A stretch of 64,000 nt of DNA from the NCBI GenBank assembly GCA_028455995.1, contig JABELC010000002.1, forward strand, positions 2,356,001 to 2,420,000. Direction: 5' to 3'. Of the stretch, positions 1 through 10,351 are shown piece after piece. This DNA comes from Scleromitrula shiraiana (taxonomy: Eukaryota; Ascomycota; Leotiomycetes; Helotiales; Sclerotiniaceae). The translations under genes were made by a program, and so were the position numbers. Under the pieces are notes generated by a model that saw only the letters and a program-made list of their open reading frames with translations, did not search any database and was not told where the DNA came from. Within the stretch, counting starts at the first letter, position 1. The number at the start of each line of letters is the position of its first letter.

Positions 1-749
1 CATAACTATTCTCAGATATTACATTGGGTAAGGACATATGGCTCGAATAAGAGCAAGGTCATCCTCACTTACAAAAATTTAGCGTAAAATTACTATGAGT
101 GCCGAAACTTTTGCAAAACAAAACTTTATTTGAAGTTTGTAGGACTTGGATTTTTTTGAAGGGAGTTCCCGTGATAATAAAGCTAGGAGTTAGGTTATTA
201 GATAGATGTGGAATAGATAGCGGTCAATTTTGTCTTCTGGATACAAACAAACTGTCCACGAAATGCTTGCTTAGTCATAACTTACATATTACTTAAGTAA
301 TCAACATCACTACTTTGAGTACTTCATCAGTTCATAACAACTACTTATTATTTGCTGATAAGTGGACTAACAATAATATCAAGTAGTAGATAGGCAATTG
401 AAAAAAGTCTTCCAATACCCGTCATTGTATATGATCGTCGCTCCATATGTCAAGCAATCTCACCATCATGCTTGTAAAATCGAAACGATGAATAAGCAGA
501 TTGTCTCCCGCCTGACGATAGCAATGCCGAAGTAGCATGTGAAAACTCGTAACAATGAGCAATGTAATAACCGGAAGTTTGCATTGCATAGCCTATCCAA
601 TCGCTAAACACAAAGCCCGCGGCGTAGCCCGCCATCCTCTAAACCCTTCTTTCTACCCAGCCAGTCCTCTAGTCCGTAAAACCCAACCATAAATCCCATC
701 CCTTCATTTTGACGAAAAATGACAAAAATCTCAGAAATAGCAAATAAAT
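1..749. other. AT-rich stretch, no supported gene
   Basis: Only short overlapping ORFs without recognisable domains are present. I see no RNA gene or mobile element. Its right end may have been the promoter of the hydrolase pseudogene that follows. Confidence 0.6.
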
Positions 750-2162
750 ATGTCTGTCGAAGAAACCTCAGCTGAGCGAAGGTTCCTTCGATTAACACGG
801 GAATTTTGCAAAAATAAAGCGCATCTCTACTACGCCCCAGTCTCACAACAACAGGCGTTTTCCGCCGCGGATCGTCCGGCAAACGGTCCGGTATGGGCTA
901 GTAGGACTACATTCCCTGCACCAAAAGACGATGATGCTATTCTCAAGATTGTCGAGAAAGCTATCGTTGAGCTTTGTGATGGCGAGGAAACAGGCCAGCT
1001 TGATATGAGGTTAGCGGAAGTGAAAGCACAGTAGTCGGGATATAGAAGCGGGGCGGGAAAGAAGGACAAGGAGCCGGATATTAGCGAGAGGGAGAAATAT
1101 GAGGGGTTGATGAGGGATGCGATGTCGAAAACTACTATTCTTTATGTACAGGGGGGGTTTTACTAGTAGGTGTTCCTACCGTATCTACGGCAATGTTGCT
1201 TCGGTACACACATGTATTAACGCAATCTACAAAGTACCGGCGGTCCGGCTTCAGTCCTTCAAGTGATGTCCACCCTCGCAAAAATAAGCCAAGGTCGCTT
1301 TCTCGTTCTCGATCGGCGATTATGTCCTCAAAACGCATTCCCGGCAGCCCTCATAGATCTCCTAGTTGCATATGTTTCGCTTATCTATCCACCCGCTGGC
1401 TCATTTCGCGCTCCCGTCTCTCCATCCGAGATCATCATTGCAGGATAGTTCGGGTGGAAATCTATGTCTGGCTTTTCTTCTCCTGTTGCAACATATTATA
1501 ACTCAACGGTCAGATGCTAAAATCAAGTTTCATGATTCGTTCGTTGGTCGAGGTTTCATATCCCGCTGGATTCGCAATGCTCGCTCCCCACGGCGATGCC
1601 ACCGATTCGCTGTACGTAAAACAAAACCCGTCAAACTCAACGTCAACTCCTGTCATCTTCCTTCATCCTTTATCGTTCATCCTTCACACAAATGAACAAC
1701 CTAACAAACTAACCAACTAACCAACTAACAACCTAACAAACACCACCACCCACCCAGCCCCTCCCACCACAAAGCCACCAAACTCAACTGCCTCATCGAC
1801 ACCAAACCCATCCTCACCTCCCACTTCCCCCCCCCCTGTCCCCTCTAGCCCTCCGTCCCTCCCCGCCCCAGCATCTACATGACAACACCCCCTCTTCTTC
1901 GCCTCTGGCCAAGAGCGCCCCCTCGACGACGGGTTATTCATCGCCGCGCGCGCGGCGCGCAAGGGGGGCGCTGGTGCATTTTCATGAGTATAGGGCGCTG
2001 GTGCATATGTTCCCGGTGATATTTCCCGCGGCTGGGGCAGGGTGGGGATGTGTTGGGATGGAGGGGGAGGTGGGGAGTTTTAGGGATGTGGAGAGAGAAG
2101 GGGGTGCTGGGGAATATAAAGAGGAATATGAAGATTTAGAATGGACCAAAGACGGAGTCTAG
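750..2162 (+). pseudogene. alpha/beta-hydrolase fold-3 (esterase/lipase) pseudogene
   Basis: Pieces of one fungal alpha/beta-hydrolase_3 protein follow each other in order but in changing frames. The N-terminus (MSVEETSAERRF) reads from 750 to an in-frame TAG at 1032-1034, and the same frame then continues through SEREKYEGLM to TTILYVQGG, the HGG oxyanion-hole strand. The frame changes near 1155-1170, and RLCPQNAFPAALIDLLVAY follows at about 1330-1385. The nucleophile elbow DSSGGNLCLAFL (usually GDSAGG) lies at about 1446-1480, out of frame with the preceding IIIAG by what looks like a 2-nt loss. YPAGFAMLAP follows near 1560, and the catalytic-His region EYRALVHMF lies at 1986-2012. No intron set rejoins these frames, so the gene is dead. 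The first stop fits TGG to TAG. The intact enzyme would have been a roughly 400-residue esterase, possibly of the sterol deacetylase type, but the substrate is unknown. Confidence 0.85.
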
Positions 2163-2223
2163 AACTACAGAGATGGATGAATGTATACGGCATTATGAAC
2201 CCCGATAAGATTACGATATATAT

Positions 2224-2257
2224 AAAGGCAAAGGCAAAGGCAAAGGCAAAGGCAAAG
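2224..2257. repeat. AAAGGC hexanucleotide microsatellite
   Basis: About five and a half tandem copies of AAAGGC lie just downstream of the hydrolase pseudogene. Confidence 0.9.
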
Positions 2258-2313
2258 AAAGAGCTGTAACGAGAGGTAGGTAAAAGGCTGTATGAAAAAC
2301 CAAAAAAAAAACC

Positions 2314-2341
2314 AAAAAAAAAAAAAAAAAAAAAAAAAAAA
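2314..2341. repeat. poly(A) tract, 28 nt
   Basis: An uninterrupted run of A is preceded by a second run of about 10 A (2302-2311). It could be a simple homopolymer or the tail of an old retroposed sequence. No target-site duplication was recognised. Confidence 0.9.
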
Positions 2342-3131
2342 CACAAATAGAACATAATAGCATACAGAAAACAGACAGGGTATACAAAATGAACCTACTA
2401 GTACTATACCTGACCATCCATTTCACAAATCACATACTACTACTTACCCCACAATCACATACTGATTTTTCTATATTATTCAATATAACTTGATGTATTT
2501 TCAACTTCCTGATCACGGCGTATATTACAACTACCAAATATACCATACCAATCAAGTCATATCCGGCCACTTCTTCTTCTTCTTCCTTTCTCCCCATTCC
2601 ATTCCACATCACTCACTTCAATATGCAAGCCCCTAAATATCCATCCTGCACAGAAACGAACAAAATGTGATTCCCCAAAAACATCATCGTCATCATCATG
2701 ATCATCAATCCCAAATATCATTCATCATCAAAGAACCTCCCAAAAGATTCAAATCATAGTTCGCTCGCTTGCTTGTTTACTAAAAGAAAACAGAAAAACA
2801 GAAAGAGAAAAAAGCCTCCCAAAATCATCAACCCAGAAATAAATTTCGACGCCAAGAACACCGTCTATTCGTACCATATCCATACCATACCATCCTATGC
2901 CGTCACATCCGCTTGATGGACCAATGATTTATTTGTGACCAAAATTGCGAGAAACTAGCCCACCCAATCCCGGTTCCTGTAGTTCTTTAGATTTGAAAAT
3001 AGAAGATAAGAAATGTGAAGGTAAAATGTCGCTGTCTGTGTTCATCGAGGATAACTTAGTAGGTCATCCATCAAATACTTTTAGAAGGTGGGAGAAAAAG
3101 GCACCAGGCTTCTTTGTTCTTCATACACATC
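2342..3131. other. intergenic, no gene seen
   Basis: AT-rich spacer with CATCAT/CTTCTT-type simple sequence (2570-2590, 2680-2705). The right part is presumably the 3' UTR of the RING gene encoded on the minus strand. Confidence 0.55.
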
Positions 3132-4816
3132 TTATGCCGTTGTAGAAGGTTCAGTAGGTCGACCAGTTTCCGTTCGTGTTCGTACTCGGAAGGTATTCCT
3201 AAGTCGATCCGTCATGGTAGCTCTTCTACTTCTGTCATCGGCAGCCTCTTCATTAGGAGTAGTGCCATCTTGTTGAGTTTGCTCACGCAATTGACGAAGG
3301 GCAGCGATTCGCTCATCAGGAGGAGCATGTCGAAGACGATGAATATCTAAGAAGCGAGAGACGCGATGACGTGAATGATTGTCGCCAGCGTCGTTTGTGT
3401 TTGCTGGATGTTGACCGGCAATTTCACCTTCATGCTCAGCAAGTGGTGGTGGAAGTTCATCGTCATCGCCTTCCGCATGAGTAGCAGTAGGTCGGAGGTC
3501 GTGACGACTATTGTCATTAGTTTCATATATCTATGAAGATAGGAAGAATAACTTACCATAATGGGCAAGTGCCAGACACATTCAATAACCATGGATCAAT
3601 ACAAGCAGGGTGGTATTTATGATGACATGGCAGGACTCGAACATCTTCACCTTTAGTAAAGTCTTCGGTACAAATAGAACAACCCAACTCTTCTTCATTC
3701 TGACCTGCATCGGGCTTTGGCTCCGTTGTTTGTTGCGTATCTGTCCTATCTGTCACGGCCCCTGTAGCTACAGCGGGTATAGTAGTCCGTGGAGTATCAT
3801 CAGCAGCAGCATCTGTCGCAGCGGCAACACCAGTAGGAGCATGATGTACGCTGCCCTCCTCCAGCTCGATATCCCGATTCTCTGATTTGGTTGGCTCTGG
3901 GTCCCCAAATTTCACAATGGGTAGAGTTTCCAGCATAGCCCGTGCGAGACCCTTCGCCCGACTTTGTCTCGGCATTCCTGGCAAACCGCCTCGAGGCCCA
4001 TATCTTTCTGGATGTCGATGAGCACGAATAGCACCGGTCGCAATGATGATCAAGAATAACAAAGTGATTATGCCAGTAATACTGTATAGAATGCTCATGG
4101 CAACGGCTGTTGTAGGTGCTGGCCCTCCGACATTGCTGTTATCTGACGCATTAGATGTAGAAGCCGTTGTCTGATTAGCCTGGATGTTCCCTCCCAGGTT
4201 GGTACCAGTAGGATAATTACGAGCAATGTTTAACAACTCGCTCGAATCCTGCGCAGAAACCATTGTGTATATTGTCGAGTAAGAAGTAACTCCTAATAAA
4301 GCGCACTCCGCCGAATTTAAACTATATAACACTATCGCCTTGGGCTTCGCATTCCCTGCCATCACAATGGCCTGCGAAGCACTGATATTCGAGGTATCGT
4401 CCGGATCACAACTCATATATGCGATTTCGTTACTCGTCAAATTGCCAACAGTTGCCGCATCTGTAACCTGGATATTTCCACCGAATGCGAGTACCTATAC
4501 ACAGTCTCGTATTAGTATTTGGGGAATGTGAAATATTGGCAGCGATGAACAGTATGGTTCATACTTTTAAGGAATTGGCATCTTGTCCCTTGCCGGCTCC
4601 AGAGGTAAGCGGGGCAATATTATACAAAGTCTGGCTAGTCAATGTAACTGGCCCCTCTCCCTTCAATCTCAACTGAATGTCTGGCGAAACCATAGAAGCC
4701 GGTAAGGAATCATTCGAAGGATTGAAAGTCTGGCCAGCGACCAAAGTAATGAAGAACAGGATTATCGATACGAATCTCGACATGATTCCGAAACCGTGGG
4801 AATTCCAACTAGACAT
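3132..4816 (-). CDS. PA-TM-RING-H2 E3 ubiquitin ligase
   Basis: Spliced model: exons 4565-4816, 3557-4494 and 3132-3507 (introns 70 and 49 bp, GT-AG; an ACTAAT branch-like site in the first), 521 aa. The layout is that of endomembrane PA-TM-RING ligases. A signal peptide includes residues 15-27 (hydrophobic core FVSIILFFITLVAG). A luminal PA-like domain extends to about residue 175, followed by a Thr/Ser/Asn-rich linker. One transmembrane helix lies at 214-241 and is followed by a basic HRHPER stretch. The RING-H2 finger spans 356-397 (CSIC, CHHKYHPAC, then CPLC). The last RING cysteine is completed only by splicing to exon 3, which supports the second intron. The C-terminal 120 residues are acidic then Arg-rich and probably disordered. 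It likely ubiquitinates membrane cargo at Golgi, endosome or vacuole. The start MSSWNSHGFG was chosen because the signal peptide follows it directly; the open frame upstream runs into low-complexity AT repeats. Confidence 0.92.
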
Positions 4817-5242
4817 GGTTATGGTCGAGCTGTATGTAGGATTGACAAGAGAAAGAAAAGAAAAAGGAAAAGAAAAGAAAGGATGAAAGAAGAAAGATAA
4901 AGTATTCTTTACTTTACTATCTTCACATATCCATAAACTTTTAAGAGGCAAACGAGGAAAGAGAGTTTTGGTATAAAGCCAATGTGGATAATATATATAT
5001 ATATATATAATATATATGTAGATCAATATATTTTTCTTTTCTTTTATTTCGATTTAATGGAAATTCCTTTCCTTATTATTAAAGACTCAAGAAGGAAGAA
5101 GTCCGAGGTATCTTATTAATTATTATTATCCGTATCACATGTGTAAAGTGTAAAGGTATGATTTGATTTGATTTGAAACTCTTTGATCTTTAGTCAAGTT
5201 TTGTAGTTTAGTGAAATGACCGTGAGTTTTGGAGTAAAATGT

Positions 5243-5280
5243 GGAGTTTTGGAGTTTGGAGTTTGGAGTTTGGAGTTTGA
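5243..5280. repeat. TTTGGAG heptamer tandem array
   Basis: Four to five near-perfect copies of GTTTGGA/TTTGGAG; a minisatellite in the spacer upstream of the RING gene. Confidence 0.85.
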
Positions 5281-5466
5281 CCTTTTGACCTTTTGATCTT
5301 TTGAATGTATTAGAAGTGGATAGATATATATTCCAAGATTATTCTAACCAAAAATGTATTAGATTAATACGAAAGTATGCGGCAAGATGAATATCCGTCA
5401 GTATTACTTCCGTACTAATAATGATAATTTATGATTGAGATTTTAGAGAGAATTATAAATTATAAA

Positions 5467-5512
5467 TTGTAAATGGTAAATTGTAAATGGTAAATTGTAA
5501 ATGGTAAATTAA
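5467..5512. repeat. TTGTAAATGGTAAA 14-mer tandem array
   Basis: Three consecutive copies of a 14-bp unit flanked by ATTATAAATTATAA-like sequence. Confidence 0.85.
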
Positions 5513-6358
5513 AATTATAAATTATAAGTTTGTTCTCTATTCTTTGATACTTATAGAGGTGGAAGGAGTAGTTTAAACAAAGAAGTACTAGTATTAAAAA
5601 ATATAACCCTTTCAAAAACTCGTCATCATCATCATCACCAATACCGGCGATACTTTATTCAAATCATTCTTTTTTAGGTCTTTTTTACTTTTGATTTACT
5701 TTTGATTTACTTCTTATTTCTTAATCATTACTAATGCATTAAAATATATATATATATATCATATTCCAATAATTAAATCCAAGGCTGTAAGAGGTAAAAA
5801 TATTGTCCACATCCAAGTCTTTTGACAAGGCTCAACTAACAATAATGCCAAGGTGAATTTTTCTTATTCTAGTAATCATAGTATCCAATGGTTTATATCA
5901 GTGTCACTATGCATTCACTCCTCTTTTCCTTGGATTCCTTGGTCTATTCTTGGAGGTCTATTCAATGATTTTCTATAGATTAAAATATTTTTCGAATTTC
6001 TTTCTTTCTTTCTTTCTTTCTTACTTTGATTGATATATATCCGGAAAAGGTCCATAGATGTCATACCATAATTAGATACCACCTACGTACATATAACCAT
6101 AGCCTTCTTCGTTATCACACAGCCCCCTTTTAACCTGACATGCATCATCATCAAAATCACATTAATAAAATTGTCATCATTCTCACCTCACCTATTGTGC
6201 TTAACTTAATTAAGCTTACCATGGAAGAGATTCACTGTACCCAAGTATTTAATCCGATTCATCCGTACCGATTCATCCGTAATTCACCCGTACCGGATAG
6301 CTCGGATTCTCTTTCTTACTCAGCCCCATAACCCATCATTAAAGTTTCAATAAACAGC

Positions 6359-6378
6359 TTCGAACTTCGAAGTTCGAA
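6359..6378. repeat. perfect 20-bp palindrome built from TTCGAA
   Basis: The sequence reads identically on both strands, with overlapping TTCGAA and CTTCGAAG cores, and a further TTCGAA-like unit follows at 6388-6393. It could be a dimer-binding site or a cruciform former; its function is unknown. Confidence 0.8.
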
Positions 6379-6776
6379 TGTCGTAAATTCGAAGAATAGC
6401 CCTAGAATTAATAATACACTCAAAAATACATCATAACCTCTCTTACCCGTCAGTCTCGTGTTATCGCCTTCCCATATTCAATATAATTCCTCGGTTCATG
6501 ATGACTATGCCTTGTCTACTTGGGAGTCCTTCTCGGTGAGGTATGTTCAGATTCAGAGCTTCAAGTGAGGCCAAGTCGGATGATGAAGATATCTTGTTTG
6601 CTGCGTTGTTGGTATGGAACAAGTTGTTACAACCAAGATGCCTACAACTTATTGACCAGCCATCTGACTCGATCATCAGGTGCAACATGGAGCAGCCAGA
6701 CATGATACAATTCCATTTCCTGCTTAAAATATAGTACAGGCAGTCTTGTCAAACATCAGCAACAGCCCCATAGATA

Positions 6777-8002
6777 TTATGCTGGCTGGGCTATGGGCCT
6801 TTCAGTGTCAACTTGATCGTTAAGTATCGGAGGGATATCATGAGTTTCACCAGGAACCTCAATCTGAGACCCATTGTACTGGATAAGAAGCTCGATCGCC
6901 GTTATGCAATATATAAGCGCGAAAATGTCTGGAATTACTACGCTGTTCTGCGTGTCAGTACATAAGATTCGCCATGTGAATGCTGAAAGGTCGACAGGGA
7001 AAGTTGATTTACATTTGTATCCAAAACGGTTTGCATCTCCAACCCTCATTGATTCTTGTTTGTATTTTCCCTCTAAATTTCAGCACCCCTACCAATCAAT
7101 AATGGCAAATTCAATTTCTCAAGCCTCGCGATAAGTTCTTAGTCTGTGGCCTGAATTGAGAGGCCAATTGCAAGGATCGATGCGATTCTGTCGACATTAA
7201 AAAATACCCGGCTGTCGAAAACATCTTTTCGCTTTTCCATGTATCTTAAGAATCCTTCATTTACTAGGTCGTTAAACTCTTTCTGGTAGTCTTTTCTAGC
7301 CGTAATCATACTTCTTAGCGCTTGTCGAATTCGTTGTTGCAGTTTATTGGCTCTTCCATCAACAAGAGTAAATGAGTCGCCAGGATATACAACTGCGCCG
7401 GGAGAAATCTTGAAAGCCCATACAATAATCCTATATGTGATTGTACCCAGAAACATGGTTGCGCGGAAAAACAAACCGATGATCGACAAGACTTTAAACG
7501 TTATGATAGTATGGCTCGCGTAGAGGCTCACGCGGCCAAATATGAACGCAAATTCCGAGCATGTTGCCTGATTGCCTGTTTCCGAAGGATCTCTATAGAA
7601 CCAAAACTAAACATTTGTGACAGCCATGCTAGTCGTCACCACAGATTTGAACAAATTACCATAGAGACTCGATATGTTCTCGATTCTTTGAAGAATATTA
7701 CGATTGAAAAATACGATGGAATTCCCCATATTAAGCATGATAAGCATGATAAGAATATCAATACTATGTACCGCTTCTATAGTATCTGTAATCAGAAGGA
7801 TTGTAGCAATGAAAATCGCCTGGAGGAAAATCGCGTTGTCGTTGAAGACATCGCGAAGTGTTTCTTCATCCAGGAATTGCCGGGATAAAACACCCGAGAA
7901 CCACTGAAGGTAGATGCCGATCCGAATACCCAAGCCATACAAATCAGCGTTGCCGGAATAATCGCATGTAGGTAGCGTGTCGGAGTTGGAGGCTGAGAGC
8001 AT
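6777..8002 (-). pseudogene. fungal multi-pass membrane protein of unknown function, probable pseudogene
   Basis: Reading from ATG at 8002, the protein begins with a cysteine-glycine region (CDYSGNADLYGLGIRIG), which I recognise as the opening of a fungal family of uncharacterised multi-span membrane proteins. It is followed by hydrophobic helices (YLQWFSGVL, AIFIATILLI, IDILIMLIML). A TAG at 7607-7609 interrupts the frame between TNV and FWFYRDPSE. The same frame then continues for about 150 codons (ATCSEFAFIFGRVSLY, ITFKVLSIIGLFF, then a charged loop) to TAA at 7139-7141. The family usually has a Trp-rich WFWF segment at this point, so TGG to TAG is the simplest explanation. A further piece with AIELLIQYNGSQ (6777-7049) resembles the last helix, but I could not place the intron joining it. 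It could be a live gene only if an unseen intron removes the stop. Confidence 0.6.
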
Positions 8003-8759
8003 CTTTGGTTTTGCTGCTCTAGAGAGTTGATGCAAGTTAGGTCTATTACATAGTTGACATGAATACAATGTCGAGAATATATACATATATATATATATAT
8101 GTCCCGGGGAACAGAGTCGTTTGGAGAGAGTAGCCGCTCGGTTCGGATAATCCCCAACTCATGAGCTCTTTTGAAAGCCGATATCCATACGTTAGGCAAT
8201 TCATACAAATTTGAAAACGAACTAATCGAGCGGTGATGCTCACAATCAAGAGCATCAATAATAATAGTAGGAGGTTTCCTACAACCATCTAGGCAATATT
8301 GAGGAGGCTCTTCAAATCTACAATTAGCTACACTTCTAGCGTCACGATTTGTTAGCGCCGACCTGATTAGACAATAATTCGCTAACCCCTGTATTTAAAG
8401 AATCCTACTTACACAAGGCAGTGCAAGGGATTTTCACAAACCATTCTTCAAATCTACCGATAGCCAATAGGTCAGGTTGGTACATTGATTCGAGACCGAA
8501 TACTTTGAGTCTTGGCGGTAATCCACATATGCAAGAATGAGCCACAATTGGCGGCTCGATCCATAGCTCCGCTGTCTTTACCTCCCATCTTCAAAAATGT
8601 TACAATTCAGGCACCAGTAAGTATATCATGATAGTATATATACATATTGTAGCAGTACTTCACTTGATTGAAGCGAATGTGTTATAGCATTCTTAGATAT
8701 TTGAAGTCACAATTGTGGCAAGAAAAATATATTCTCGGGCACTCCCCACGAGTGCAAAT
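8003..8759. other. intergenic, no supported gene
   Basis: Promoter side of the membrane-protein relic. It holds a TATATA tract (8082-8100). The short minus-strand ORFs here (8046-8288) are hydrophobic but start inside simple sequence. Confidence 0.5.
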
Positions 8760-9756
8760 CCAAATGATCTGAAGTTCCTCCTCAATCTCGCTCGAAGAAA
8801 AGCTCTCACTATTCTCATTGGGGGCGATCACAGAACATATACATCGAACCATTACACATTCCTTCGATGATCCAAAAGATAGCAACATTAGCACTAATAC
8901 CGCCAATGACAATGACAATGACAATGACAACGGTGCACCCCTCTTCCTCGATCCAAACTCCACCAGTAATATCTCGTCTCCCCTAGACCCACGCATAGAA
9001 AACATCTCAGAAGCACACCAACGTCTTCTCGAAGCAAGACTAGAAAATAACCTCTCCACGCCCAAACTAAAAGCCCTAGAAAAAGCATTCCTCAAACACT
9101 TCGATCAATGGCGCGACTCCTTAATCACCCGACTAGGGAAAACCTTAAATACACCCGAAGATCCTCAAACCCCCTCAAAGCGCACAAACCTTCTAAGCAC
9201 CCCCCCCCCCCGCCCCCCAAATAACTGAAGATGATCAGCAAATAAGCTCCACGCAAATACTCTCCCCATCCGACCCCACAACCCACATCATCCACATCAT
9301 CAACATCACAGTCTCCTCATTCTCATCCTCTCACTTGGCAAATACTCCGCTTATTTATTCGAGGACTCTACTCTGCTCTGCTTTGCTCTGCTTTGCTCTG
9401 CTCTGCTATACCTTTCCCCCACCCATGCTCCCTATATCTATTCTTTCAAATAAGGAAACGCACACTTCTTCTTTCTTCTTCTTCTTCTTCTTTCTTCTTC
9501 TTCTTTCTTCTTCTTCTTCTCCGCGCTGCTAGTTCAAGTTCTACATCTACTGTACATCAGCCGCCACCGCTGCCGCTCTAATGCTTCTTCCCGCCGTCGG
9601 AAGGCCAGTCTGGCTAGTGTAGCCGGCGCGGCCAGATAGGCATTACGGGTGGCGTAGCGGCCGCCGCTGTAGCAGGCGCGATGGGTGAACTGACGGGGAC
9701 GGTGGGACGAGGGGGCCTAGCCAGTCTCATAGGAGGTTATTTGGAGCGGATAGGAC
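8760..9756 (+). pseudogene. truncated DUF726 (TMCO4-like) alpha/beta-hydrolase relic
   Basis: An open stretch (8818-9228) encodes ITEHIHRTITHSFDDPKDSN, a linker with a short Asp-Asn repeat, then STPKLKALEKAFLKHFDQWR and LITRLGKTLN. I recognise the N-terminal region of Pezizomycotina DUF726 proteins (PF05277). The frame breaks at a C12-G-C6 tract (9200-9218) and resumes one frame over as QITEDDQQISSTQ. A CTCTG/TTC microsatellite (9367-9524) then follows. The glycine-rich membrane segment comes in two frames: RRRKASLASVAGAA (about 9584-9634), then IGITGGVAAAAVAGAMGELTG and LIGGYLERI ending at a stop near 9758. The C-terminal half, with the GxSxG hydrolase core, is absent from the window. This is a 3'-truncated, frameshifted copy. 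A functional short gene is unlikely because two frameshifts and a microsatellite separate conserved blocks. Confidence 0.68.
9367..9524. repeat. CTCTG/CTTTG pentamer and TTC microsatellites
   Basis: About nine CTCTG or CTTTG pentamers (9367-9410) are followed after 50 bp by a (TTC)n tract (9466-9524). Both lie inside the DUF726 relic and probably expanded after it lost function. Confidence 0.85.
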
Positions 9757-10351
9757 GAAGATGATAGGGGATATGGTCGATACTTGCTTATGCGAAGGAG
9801 GAGGGAGGAGATTTCAAGTTTTTGGACGGGGGGGAGGAATGGGGGGAGATGGGTAGAAGAGAGAATGGGAGGAATAGCGATTTACATACATTTCAAGAAG
9901 CCATACGATACGAATACATGCATAAATCCACATGACAATTTGTCCATATTTATTTAAATTGAGATATGATATCTGCTACAACAAAGTATACATTTGTGAT
10001 AAAAGTCAACAAAATCATCGTTCACACGTTATACGTTATACCATTTCCACTCTACTCCTTTCCTTCTCTTCCCTTCTCTTCCCTTCTCTTCCCTTTCCGT
10101 TCCGTTCCGTTTACTTCGATCGTACCAAATCTATGGATGTGCAACCCCATACATTCCGCCATCAAGGCCCAAGAACCATATACGCCAGAATTCGCAGGTA
10201 CAATAAACATTAAGAAATCTATGCACCCGTGCATCCCCCCTACCATTTGACAAACTCCATCTTATACAAGTCGAACCTGGAAATAAAATACAACACCTAG
10301 GATGAAGGAAAAAAAAAAAAAAAAAAAAAAAGAGAGACGAATAACAGCAGA
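9757..10351. other. intergenic, 3' side of the mucin-like gene
   Basis: It contains CTTTCC-type pyrimidine repeats (10057-10110) and a poly(A) run at 10309-10331. The latter probably lies in or beyond the 3' UTR of the minus-strand gene that ends at 10352. Confidence 0.55.

Larger units (their letters stand above)
4817..6776. other. long AT-rich intergenic region with tandem repeats
   Basis: Promoter side of the RING gene. It contains a TA-dinucleotide tract near 4990-5015, a TTTGGAG heptamer array, a TTGTAAATGGTAAA array, a CTTT array near 6000-6022 and a 20-bp palindrome at 6359-6378. The short ORFs at 6140-6331 and 6461-6734 have no recognisable content. Confidence 0.6.

Noticed and set aside
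2314..2341. poly(A) tail of a LINE-like retroelement
   Set aside because: No upstream reverse transcriptase sequence or target-site duplication; most likely a homopolymer next to a hexamer microsatellite.
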